Shown piece by piece: positions 9,701-18,294 of a stretch of DNA of 64,000 bases (position 1 is the stretch's first letter; the number at the start of each line of letters is the position of its first letter). A program made the position numbers and the translations under genes. The DNA lies in assembly GCF_000143415.4 (NCBI RefSeq), contig NW_003314294.1, positions 1,552,014 to 1,616,013 on the forward strand, in the 5' to 3' direction. Below the pieces are notes generated by a model. The model made no database searches and was not told where the DNA came from. It worked only from the letters and a program-made list of their open reading frames with translations. The DNA comes from Selaginella moellendorffii (Eukaryota; Streptophyta; Lycopodiopsida; Selaginellales; Selaginellaceae).

Positions 9701-9867
9701 ACGACCACATTCCCATCGAAGACAGTCTCTACTAATACAGCAACATTGCCTTCCCCAAGCCTTTGATAGTGTATAACAAAGTTCCGATCCATAGACACAA
9801 GGGTCCCTTTTGCAACTCTCTTCCCACCATTCAAAATGTAAACCTTTTCCCCAACCCTGAAGGCCAT
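6726..9867 (-). CDS. DUF7869-like DDE/RNase H-fold transposase-related protein
   Basis: One long exon (9867-6813), a 52-bp intron (6812-6761, GTGAG...TTTCAAG) and a short last exon ending at TGA 6728-6726 give 1029 residues. The N-terminus (about 1-175) has two similar small beta-rich modules, GEKVYILNGGKRVAKG and NPEGEVVAEG, reminiscent of DUF8039 repeats in plant transposon proteins. A helix-turn-helix-like and Cys-rich middle follows (KCDEC near 425). Three acidic motifs then fit a DDE core of DUF7869 type: HDKMDQKKT (about 475), QTDNAGSENKN (about 641) and GHTHEDVDAMFS (about 680). The C-terminus ends in an acidic SESESEEA tail. The start is ATG 9867, directly after a likely acceptor AG at 9870-9869. 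Two palindromes fall inside the frame at 8046 and 8103. The DDE role is inferred from motif order; family assignment is from memory. Confidence 0.75.
6761..6812 (-). other. 52-bp terminal intron of the transposase-like gene
   Basis: The minus strand reads CAAG|GTGAGATTC at 6812 and TATTTCAAG|GTGAAC at 6761. A branch-site-like TTCTAAT lies 18 bp before the acceptor. Splicing swaps a two-residue read-through for a conserved-looking acidic tail and stop. The size matches introns in the divergent gene. Confidence 0.7.
8046..8126. repeat. Two palindromes inside the transposase-like coding frame
   Basis: Copies at 8046-8069 and 8103-8126 are read through in frame as CEASCHSD and RGAPCHPSE. A 39-bp GT...AG interval around the first copy (minus strand) could be removed in frame. 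The interval around the second (29 bp) would break the frame. They lie just before the second acidic motif, in a stretch that looks like an insertion. Confidence 0.65.
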
Positions 9868-9965
9868 TCTAAAAGTGCAGAAAAGAAGTTAAGACCATAT
9901 AAAAAATGATTGGATTATTCAAACATGCTATTAACACCCACGTGAAATTTTGCATTCACAAAATT

Positions 9966-9983
9966 GGCATGAGGCCTCATGCC
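9966..9983. repeat. Perfect 18-bp palindrome
   Basis: GGCATGAGGCCTCATGCC, a perfect palindrome in the 5' leader of the transposase-like gene. Confidence 0.9.
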
Positions 9984-10059
9984 ATCTTGATATAGACACC
10001 ACTGCAGGCAAGTAAAAACATACATGACAATATGCTAGCCATGAAATTGCAAGGGCCCA

Positions 10060-10085
10060 AAATGGCATGAGGCCTCATGCCATTT
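10060..10085. repeat. Perfect 26-bp palindrome
   Basis: The same 18-bp core as at 9966, extended by AAAT and ATTT arms, so all 26 bases are self-complementary. It is the most symmetric copy of the family, 77 bp from the previous one. Confidence 0.9.
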
Positions 10086-10122
10086 CTAAATGTGGTCCTA
10101 AGCCATTCCATGGTGAACATAC

Positions 10123-10360
10123 CAGGAAGCACAAGTGCCGAATATCAAGAGGAAGCGGTAGCCACACCAAAGACAGTGCCGCTCGCAACACCGCAACTGC
10201 TCGTAGCGCCGCTCGCACAAACTGCCACTCGCATAAACTGCCGCTCGCAATGGCACTCGCAATGCCGCAACCGCTCGTAGACGCATAAACCACAGCCCAC
10301 AACGCCGCTTACACAAGCAGCGCTCACTGCGCTCAGCGGAACCAAGAACACGGCGCACAA
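10123..10360 (-). promoter_or_regulatory. GC-rich 5' leader exon with CGCTCGCA-type repeats
   Basis: The stretch has irregular repeats of GCTCGCA / GCCGC / ACTGCC. A similar GCTCGCATC-rich stretch lies at 12310-12445 ahead of the divergent gene, so the pair probably mark 5' untranslated exons or core promoters. No conserved protein is encoded. Confidence 0.4.
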
Positions 10361-10379
10361 AAATGGTAGACCTAGGAAT

Positions 10380-12250
10380 GAGTTCGAGAATTCAAAAATA
10401 ACACACGCTTGAATGTCACATCAAATCCTCTGACAAACCAGATCTTATGACTCCTCTGACAAATTTCAAACTGAGTAGCTTCTAGACTTTGCTGTCGGAG
10501 GTTGAACTTTGTCACATCATGTCCTTGCCTCGATCCAGCTGTGCCATGTCAGTGATTCGAACTTTGCCATGCCATGTCAGCGATCCGCGCCAAGATTATT
10601 CGCCGTGTAAAGGAATAATTATGCTGTGTGTGTACGTCCATTTATGGCAATATAAGGCCACACGCCATTCAAAGAATAATGCTAGTCGAGCATTTTTTGG
10701 TGCATTTTTGGGTTCAAAATTGCATGAGCCCACACGCTATAAAGTTTACCTGTACCAAAAATAGAAACAGCTTTATTTACTTGGGAATTTAAGTGGTTGA
10801 GGCATTTTTAAACTTACAAACACATGCCCTACTTACATTCCTTTGGTTGCTTAAAATTCAAAAATATTATAAACCTTTCTTTTTGCATTTTCAATGTTTT
10901 CAATTATGGTTTTTGATTTTCGCAGGACCAGCCTAGTAATCTATTTGCATCCCGTCATGTTTATAGCTAGCTTTCGTTTGTCCCCTTCGCTAGCCTGAGA
11001 TACATCTACTCGGCATCTGCCTCTTACAGCATTTGCCCAGAAAGGGTATCTTTCTTCACGCAGCATTTGCCACATGTTTAGGGTTTAGGGTTTAGGGTTT
11101 AGGGTTTAGCAATTCAGTAGCTTGATAAACATGCAAATACAGAACTTGATGCAAAATCCTTTGATATGTCACAATGCCCCTAGGACCATAAACACATTTC
11201 AATAGAGAGGGTCCTTTCATTTCATAACTCCTTACGTAGATCTTGGTGAAACCAGAGTTAGTGAAGTTAGTTTTTTGTGATCCCGCATCTGATTGTGATG
11301 TCCCTTTGCAGTGTCGATGGAAAGGTCAATGCACACCATACTGAAAAATCTTGGAGCAAAATAACGGTCGGATCTATGGCAAATGCCCCTGAAACAATGA
11401 AAGGCTCGTGTGGTCTCATGTGGTGTCCGATCAAGATGCTTCTTTGCAGGGTCATCAAGAAAGACATTGTATACCATTCTGTAGAATCTAGTTGCGATCT
11501 AACGGTTGGATCTCCAGAAAACTCAAAAAAATCTCGCGCGTGTCAGAATATCCTAGAAATATACTCCTATGTGCCCCTGAAAATGGCATACGGCCCCACG
11601 CCATTCAAGAGATAACGCCAGATGACGCCGAGAATTTTTTGGTGCATTTTTTGGGTTCAAAATTGCATGAGCCCACACGCTATAAAGTTTATCTTTCCCA
11701 AATAGAGAAAGTTTATCTATGTCATGTGAGGTAGTTACAGTCCTTTGTGCTCGGCATCTGCCTCTTGCAGCATTTGCACTGAAAGGGAATTTTTCTCCAT
11801 TCAGCATTTGGCCCTGAAAATGGCATGCGCCCACACGCCATTCAAGGAATAACGCCACAGGACGCCTGGATTTTAAAATGTTTAGGGTTTTTTGGGTTTT
11901 TTCAAAATATTTTGGGTCCAACATTTTTTGGGTTTCTTTGGTTCAAAATTGCATGAGCCCACACGCTATAATATTGATTTGAGAGAAAAATAGAAACAGA
12001 TAGAATTTCTTTATTTAGCTGAACATCTGCCATTTTTGGAAATACAAGATGCTTTGGAATATCCAATCATGCATGGTATAAATATAGCGAGGGTATTAAA
12101 TGATATCCCAATCATGATCTTTCTTTTGGATTTCGCGTGCATGCAGTCCGAGGAATGATGACGTTGCGGATTTCTTTTGGATTTTGCGTGCTTGCATGCG
12201 CACGGCAATCCAGAAATTAATGGTGGCGCCCAAGTCCGAGGAATGATGAC
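10380..12250. promoter_or_regulatory. Divergent intergenic region with repeated palindrome pairs
   Basis: Three related blocks occur: 10643-10760, 11582-11705 and 11819-11985. Each has a full palindrome, then GGTTCAAAATTGCATGAGCC, a second palindrome with TTG.../CTATA ends, about 75-130 bp away. Around them CTCGGCATCTGCCTCTT recurs (11012, 11750), as do GCATTTG and AAAGGG runs. This looks like tandem duplication of a regulatory unit between two divergent promoters. No coding potential is evident. Confidence 0.55.
11077..11108 (+). repeat. Interstitial telomere-like (TTTAGGG)4
   Basis: Four perfect TTTAGGG heptamers followed by TTTA, between the duplicated palindrome blocks. Such telo-boxes also occur as promoter elements in plants. 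Confidence 0.9.
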
Positions 12251-12304
12251 GTGGCGGGATTACCAACCGTTGTGACATTTCGCGCGTGTGAGGTTAGGTT
12301 TTGC

Positions 12305-12660
12305 ATTTTGCTTCGTACTCGCGCTCCCGCTCGCATCGCGCTCCCACTCGCGATCACGCTCACTTCTCTACAGGTTTCTCGTGTGCATCGGCGTCCACTC
12401 GCGCTTGCATCACACTCGCGCTTGCATCGCGCTCGTGTGCATCGGCGTCCACTTCAAGACACACCCAGTTTGTAACTTCGTCGCCAACTCCGCCGCCCAC
12501 TCCGCCACCCACACGCAGCCCACTTGGCGTCCCGGGAGATTTCAGCGCCACTCTCCAACTGTAAGTGGCAGAGTAGCCTTGCTGCTACGATCCGCTGCAC
12601 ACACAGTGCACATTCGCCAGCGAGTCCGGCCTCGATTGTCACGGCCTCCATTCGGCTTCA
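12305..12660 (+). promoter_or_regulatory. GC-rich 5' leader exon of the ParB/FCP1-like gene
   Basis: GCTCGCATCGCGCTCCCACTC-like repeats mirror those at 10123-10360. The stretch runs to CTTCAAATG|GTAAGT, where the start codon is the last triplet before the first intron. Upstream short frames are not conserved in character, so I treat this as untranslated. Confidence 0.45.
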
Positions 12661-12661
12661 A

Positions 12662-15600
12662 ATGGTAAGTCTTTTAGGCCAAGTAGAAAATGGCATGAGG
12701 CCACATGCCATTCAGTAGCAACATTGGCATGCACCGATTGGGCTCTCGAGTGCAGTCCGGTTACAGATGGCGTGTAGCCTCACGCCATCTTAGGATGCAG
12801 CCTTAAGACATCTGATGCAGTGGTGAATGGCGTGTGGCCTCACGTTATTTCCAGCTGCTAGCTTTTCATCTGTCAGCTCTAATTGTTGTGCATTTCTGAA
12901 CAGGCGAGGAATTGCATTCTTCTTCCAGCCACTGTCAATGTGGATGCAGAGAAGGGGGAGGAACTCACCAGTTGGACTTTCGGGATGGAAGGCGAGGATC
13001 TGATGCTGTACAACATAGATGGTGGGAGAAAAGAATGCATGGGGATCCTCATCCAAGTGACAGACACTCCATGCAGTTCCATGCAAGAATATGGACTGGC
13101 ACTTGTGGTAGAGACAGCATCCGCCTTCAAGATCCACCTTGCACATCCTAGCGGCTTCCCGGAGGGGGGCAGCGGCTATGAGGAATTCCTAGAGGGAGCT
13201 AGGGAGAGGTTGTCCAGGAGGCCCACAATTTCAAAGACGCTGCGGGTCTATGAAGATCACATAGAATCCACGGACCTCACCTACGGCGATGTTCAAAAAC
13301 TATATTCCAACATTGAGCCGTTGAGAGTGCCTCCAGTTTGCGAAGCGAAGGGGAAGGGGGTCGATCTGGAAACTACCCCGAAGCTGAAAAGGGTGGTCAA
13401 GCTCAAGCCGACGTCCGACTCTGCTGCTCCAAAAAAGAAGCTACTCGGTGATGCCATTGCCTCGGGTTCGAACACTACACCCACCAAAAAGAAGAGCCGC
13501 AAAGAGCAGAAAGAGCAAGAAGAGGCAGCAAAAATCGTCGCAGATAATAGTACTTGTTACTATTCCAACAAAGTATATACAATCGACGTGAGCCGTATCG
13601 ACATCCAAAGCAAATACAACCACAGGCTAGTATCTAATGAGTGGGTGGAGAAACTGAAGCAGAAGATGCTGGCAAGTCCAGTAACACCCGACATCGCAGA
13701 CGTGATCCCCTACTACCGAACAATGAAGGGCGAGATGAGGTTTCCAGACTTGATCAATAGGAAGGTGTTGGACGATCAGAACATCCGGTTCTATGCCGTC
13801 TCCGGGCAGCATTCTAGCTTGGCGATGCAAGAGATAGTTCTGGATATTATGGTGGGTGAGGAGGTGAAGAAAGTCTTCAAGACAAGAGTTGTCCGCCTGA
13901 TAAAAGGCAACTCGCCCCTCCGATCTATCATATCCATCTCCCACGCGCAGAATGTCAAGCAAGAAACATGCTACAAATCGGTTCTGCACGAGACATTGGC
14001 ACGAACACGGAAGCTTTGGGTTCAACTGAAGAAGCCACAAAAACCAGGACAAGGACGTGCACTAGCAACTAGCGCCTGGCAGGTAAGCCTCGTTGCATGT
14101 GGCATAGCATGTGGCCTCACGCCATTTCCATTGCAGGAATTCTCGAGTCTTCTCTCGAAAACACTGGGGGTCAATGACACACTCAGCATCCATAACATTC
14201 TACTCGCGACAAAAGTTGTTTTTGACAAATGGGTAGATGTGCTGAGGAGGTACCATGACGGGGAGTTGCTAAACTCAATGGGTGTGGAGGACGGCCGGAA
14301 GCCCAATGATTTGAAGCTCAATGCCTTGCGTTTCTCGCGGTCTCTAGACGACGATGACCTTCTGACAGTGGCTAATGCTCTTCTACGTGGTGAGGTAGTC
14401 TTCAACAAGACCAAAATGACTCCCGGCCATATTGTGACATACGAGGACTTGTGCACGACTCTGAGAGCTCGTGCGCTATTGAAGGATTGGATCTTCGAGC
14501 AAGTGGCCGTGGAGAGGGTGAGCATCGACACCACGCAAGAGATGATGGAAGAGCTGGACTTGTCAAATGAAGACATCGACGAGTACGTGAAGGGGGCCCC
14601 CAAGTTCATCGATCTGCTGCGGGATGCCACGAAAAGTAAAGCTGAGAAGTTGGATCAATATCCAAATTTCATTAAGAGGGATGTCGACCGCCGGCTTCAG
14701 AAACAGCTCGACCCCGCAGCAGAGGCCTATCGAGAACCTTACCGGGTATACGTGAATTCGGATGAGGATCAAAGGTGGAGGAGCATCGTTTCCCGCGGAG
14801 ATGAGCAGGTCAAGAGCATCTTTTGTGTGATGGACTTCACAAACGAAGAGATCACTCATGCAGACGAAGTCAGCTCCATCATTGACTTAATGGTGGGACT
14901 TGCGGAGGTGGAATCTTCAGTCCACTATATGATCTATGACTCCGAATCCTATCATAAGTTCTGGAAGGCCTTGAACGAGGTGAAGGCTCGGTTGAAAGGC
15001 AAGGAGATGCGGGAGATCCATGGGATAATGGCTAAGAAGAAGATACCGACGAATGTCCGCATCTTCACACTCGCCCTTGTTATTGGTCCTGCAGCAGAGT
15101 GGGACTGGAGTGACTTCCCAGCTTCGTTCGACAAGGCCGATCGAATTGATCTGAGGGAGGTCAATTTACCCGTGCCTGAGGAACTGAAAATGGCTATGGA
15201 GCTTTCGAATCCAAAGAAAGCTCCAGGTGCAGCATGGGAAATGCTCAGCTGGGTCTTCAACGCAATAGCGGGTGACACCAAGGGCAAATGTGTTGTCGAG
15301 TACAACTGGGGCGGACTATTCTTTCGAGCCGCACTACTCAAGGGTGTCCCGTGTGTTGCGGTGACAAACTCCATTGAAGAGGTGACTTCAATGGAGCATA
15401 TAATTACAGTTGCCAAAGAAAAACAGTATCTTCTCTGCGAACCTGGTGCGTACACACTTTAAGTTTAAATGTTATCTCACAAGCTTTGTATGCAGGAGCG
15501 TGGCCACCCCCAAATGCTGAAACGGCGTTAACAGCTACTGATGTTAGGCCGAGCTCACAACCTGCACAAGGTAAGGTCACGTGAGGCCTCACGCCATTTT

Positions 15601-18237
15601 GATTATAGATCGTTGTGAATATTCAGACACGAGGACTGAAAAGCGCACTGGTGGCGCGTCGAAGAAGGACAAACAGACAAGCAATAAGAAAAAAGGAGGT
15701 ACAAATTATATTTGCAATGGCGTGTGGTCTCATGCCATTCCTTGCAGGAGACACTTCTTCAAAGGCAAAACAGGCAAGCACCAGCCAAGCTCAAACTGAC
15801 AGTGGTCATAAAAAGCGAAAGCACGTTGGACAGTCGTCGGGATCAGAGGCGTTTGATTTGAAAAGGAAGAAGGGCAACGAAAAGATGATAGGTAATGCCT
15901 CGCGGTTATGGCGTGTGTGCTCATGCCATTCATTGCAGATCAAGGGCTGAGTGAAAGGAGCCAGTCACCACCTCCTGACTCAGATTCCTATGGCGGACTC
16001 CCCTTCCCCAATCTCAATGGAGAGGTACAATGGATGAGGGATGCTTTTCAAGTCAGGGCCACGTTTTTCTCATCTCGTCGTCTTCGAAGGGTGCAAGAAC
16101 ATGCAGAAACCATGTTAAGACAGTCGGGTGAGGATACGGTCCTAGGTCAAGCACTGAAACAGGCTATGGATGTCTTGTATTTTGAGATGGAGACTCGGCC
16201 AGATGATTTTCCCAAGATGGTCCTGGAAAAACAAGCCATCCAGCCTGAGCAGCCTATGGAAGAAATGCAAGAGGGGGATGAGGAGCCAGAGAAAGATAAT
16301 GAGCAAGAAGAGCAGGACGAAGAGGAGGACAAAGAAGAGGAGGACGAAGAAGAGGAGGACGAAGAGGACTTGGATGGTCCTCACAATGGTGACGATCACA
16401 ATAACGATGATGACGATGATGACGACGATGGCCAGCCTGAGGTGGCCAAAGAGCAGCGGAGGAAGGTCATACAAGACAAACCATCAGGTAAATAATAGTA
16501 CATCCATTCCTAACCTTTTACCATTTCTAACATTGTCCATATAGGTCGCAGAAGAAATGGTAAGTAGAGATTATTCAGTTGAATTAAGATACAAACTCTA
16601 GCCTTTAGTGTCGAGGAAGGATAGTGCCAAGCAAGGGTCGAAACGTATGTCCAATCCTTCAGAATCAGCAGTGCGCTCAATAGCAGTTGATGGTAAATAC
16701 AGTATAGTCGATTCAATGTGCTAATGAGTTTGTTTTTAGTAGCCAGTAGGGAGGATACCATCTCAATCGAAGGGAGATATTTGGACATGCATATGGATCC
16801 GCCAGTGGACTCTACTTGCCTGCAAGAGTCATCAGAGCTGGTGGAGGCTACTATCCATATCAACGCCAAGCAAGCTGACCACGCTCCACTTGATGCTGCC
16901 CATACCACTGAGTCAATCTTGTCCACGTATCCAATTGACGGTGACCAGGCGCCATTGGACCCGCATAAGGCCGCCCCAGCCGCCGAGCCGGTCGTATCCT
17001 CATTTCCAACGGACTCAACGTGTGCCCAATCGTCTGACTACGCGCCGTTGGAACCTCCCTACACCGCCCCTGCTGCCTGTTCGGTCATGTCCACTTTGCC
17101 AACGGAGGCACCAGCTGAAATGGCGTGTGATCACACGCCATCGGAACCACCCCATGCCACTGTTGAGCCAGTTGTACCAGAGTCTACAGCTGAAATGGCA
17201 TGTGCCCACACGCCATCGGATGCGATTGACCCCACATTGCAGAGGAGAGTATTTCCGCCCTTCACGTTTCCTCGACCAAAACCCTTTGAACGACCATCGG
17301 GAGCACCATTCGCTAATATTGTAGATGGTAAAATTGACTTGTACCATGTTTTATGCTGACGCATTTCATTTCAGAGTCACGGCAAAAGTACTGTATCGTT
17401 TTTGATCTGAACGGTGTCCTTTTCTCCCATGAGCGTGGCTCGTCCTCGAATGTCATTGCACCCTCCAAAGCCTGTGGTCGCAAGTTGGTCAAAAGAGACA
17501 GATTCACATTAATCACACGGGAGAAACTACGGGATCTAATAATGACCATGCGACACTTAAAACAGAGGGCCGGGTTCAATTTGCAATTGGGAGTTTGGAC
17601 ATCCATGATGCGCCACAATGCATTAACATTGCTACAGATGATGCACGATCAGACGCGAGTAATATTACCATTTGACTTTCTCCTAACGCAGGAGGATTGC
17701 TTGACTATGGTCCATGTGAGGGGTAGCAAACCCATCTTCATCAAGCCAGAGGCTATAGTGATGAACCAGACTGCTAGGTCAAGTGAAATCCTCATCATCG
17801 ATGACTCGCCGATTAAAACTGCAGCGAACACGCACACATATGCAGTGCACCCCATCTCTTGCAGTATGGAAACTAGGGAGAAGAAACCGTATGTTCTGGG
17901 GGACCTTGCAAAACGGCTTGAAGCGATGGTGATAGAGAACCGGCCAGTCCAGGAGGTGGCTGCAGAAATCAACCAAATGGCAGATGGAACGGTATATCAG
18001 AAGCCATTTGATCGGACAGACACCAGTCATCATTTATGGCATGTATATTGTCTAGCCAAGCACTATCCGCATCTCCATAATCTGCTCAACCGGATGGGTT
18101 CTTCGACCACTGAACATGAGCGTGGACGTATTAGAGAAGAGATGGCATTACTATTGGGTTTAAATCCTGATAGTGTGGAGAGTGATGAAATTCCAAGATT
18201 ATTGTATAGGCGTTGGAGGCAAAAAATAACAGTCTGA
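12662..18237 (+). CDS. ParB-like and FCP1/NIF-type HAD domain fusion protein (11 exons)
   Basis: My splice model: exons 12662-12664, 12904-14082, 14137-15445, 15496-15570, 15609-15698, 15748-15891, 15939-16487, 16545-16559, 16609-16692, 16740-17327 and 17375-18237. They sum to 4899 nt, 1632 residues, with the frame kept across every GT-AG junction. Residues about 217-400 look like a ParB/sulfiredoxin-type domain (IDVSRIDIQSKYNHR, then AVSGQHSSLAMQ). Near 779-803, YNWGGLFFRAALLKGVPCVAV loosely recalls a DNA-methyltransferase motif I strand-turn-helix, without catalytic DPPY. Residues 1043-1105 are strongly acidic. From about 1350 an FCP1/NIF-type HAD domain follows: FDLNGVLF, WTS (1419) and ILIIDDSP (1487). 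The second motif-I Asp is Asn, which in this superfamily predicts weak or no phosphatase activity. The gene is divergent from the transposase-like gene. The domain calls are motif-based inference. Confidence 0.65.
12689..12712. repeat. Palindrome copy in first intron
   Basis: AATGGCATGAGG / CCACATGCCATT, 24 bp with one central asymmetry. Confidence 0.85.
12766..12789. repeat. Palindrome copy in first intron (GC variant)
   Basis: GATGGCGTGTAG / CCTCACGCCATC. Both arms carry the G/C variant (GGCGTG with CACGCC) and the outer G/C pair also matches, an example of compensated change. Confidence 0.85.
14083..14136 (+). other. 54-bp micro-intron containing the palindrome
   Basis: CAG|GTAAGC at 14083 and CCATTGCAG| at 14136. 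The interval is a multiple of three with no stop, so retention would add 18 residues. The palindrome fills its second half (GCATGTGGCCTCACGCCATT). Confidence 0.7.
15446..15495 (+). other. 50-bp phase-1 micro-intron without palindrome
   Basis: CCTG|GTGCGTAC at 15446 to TATGCAG|GAGC at 15495. It contains a stop in frame (TAA), so splicing is needed to continue the protein. Confidence 0.65.
15571..15608 (+). other. 38-bp micro-intron made almost wholly of the palindrome
   Basis: CAAG|GTAAGGTCACGTGAGG at 15571 to TTGATTATAG| at 15608. Between the donor and the acceptor there is little but the palindrome (15575-15598). At 38 nt it is below usual plant intron sizes. The frame is kept only if it is removed. 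Confidence 0.65.
15699..15747 (+). other. 49-bp micro-intron containing the palindrome
   Basis: GGAG|GTACAAATT at 15699 to CCTTGCAG| at 15747, phase 1. The palindrome occupies 15716-15739, ending 8 bp before the acceptor. Confidence 0.7.
15892..15938 (+). other. 47-bp micro-intron containing the palindrome
   Basis: GATAG|GTAATGCC at 15892 to CATTGCAG| at 15938, phase 1. The palindrome occupies 15907-15930, at the same distance (8 bp) from the acceptor as in the previous intron. Confidence 0.7.
16488..17374 (+). other. Four further 47-57 bp micro-introns without palindromes
   Basis: Introns 16488-16544, 16560-16608, 16693-16739 and 17328-17374, all phase 1. Branch-like motifs are visible: TTCTAAC before the first acceptor, GTGCTAAT in the third, ATGCTGAC in the last. 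The first two bracket a 15-nt micro-exon. Confidence 0.6.
16940..17220 (+). repeat. Coding repeats (~33-35 residues) with two in-frame palindromes
   Basis: The translated exon shows a loose repeat: APLDPHKAAPAAEPVV, APLEPPYTAPAACSVM, TPSEPPHATVEPVV. The palindromes at 17119-17142 and 17194-17217 are coded as EMACDHTPS and EMACAHTPS, in the same phase. The first has a perfect 22-bp core (17120-17141). Confidence 0.7.
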
Positions 18238-18270
18238 GATGGCATGTATTTATTTAAAAATGTAACTTAT

Positions 18271-18294
18271 TATGGCATGGGGTTCCATGCCATT
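18271..18294. repeat. Palindrome copy just after the ParB/FCP1-like gene
   Basis: TATGGCATGGGG / TTCCATGCCATT, 34 bp after the stop codon; a half copy lies directly at the stop (18238-18246). The placement mirrors the copy after the small minus-strand ORF. Confidence 0.8.

Larger units (their letters stand above)
9869..10122 (-). other. Probable first intron of the transposase-like gene (254 bp)
   Basis: On the minus strand CTTCCTG|GTATGT at 10122 and GCACTTTTAG| at 9869 define an intron that ends one base before the start codon. It holds two palindromes (9962, 10060). The upstream exon is GC-rich. The divergent gene has the same arrangement, with a 239-bp first intron, which supports the call. 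Confidence 0.5.
12665..12903 (+). other. First intron (239 bp) with three palindromes
   Basis: ATG|GTAAGT at 12665 and TTCTGAACAG|GCGAGG at 12903. Splicing puts the ATG directly in frame with the long second exon, which has no good ATG of its own at its 5' end. Palindromes lie at 12689, 12766 and 12826. Confidence 0.65.

Noticed and set aside
10060-10085. Match to the known bacterial parS consensus
   Set aside because: The palindrome differs in sequence from the Bacillus-type parS (which centres on CACGTG and has TGTT/AACA arms). Only the idea of a palindromic site is similar.
11077-11108. A true chromosome end or chromosome-fusion site
   Set aside because: Only four heptamers, surrounded by gene-related repeats on both sides; short interstitial tracts are common in plant promoters.
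14022-14630. 202-codon minus-strand frame inside the ParB/FCP1-like gene
   Set aside because: Antisense shadow of a real exon; no recognisable motif.
15280-15445. A functional DNA methyltransferase in the third exon
   Set aside because: Only a motif-I-like strand and turn is suggestive. No DPPY/NPPF catalytic motif or SAM-binding FxGxG is present, so I kept it as a weak remark only.
12779-15462. TTG 12883 as the start of the ParB/FCP1-like protein
   Set aside because: TTG starts are rare in plants. Splicing ATG 12662-12664 to 12904 gives an in-frame ATG start with good splice sites.
16142-16474. Hydrophobic minus-strand frame resembling membrane segments (LLFFVLLFFVLLF)
   Set aside because: It is the reverse complement of the GAA/GAC-rich acidic stretch of the ParB/FCP1-like gene, not a membrane protein.
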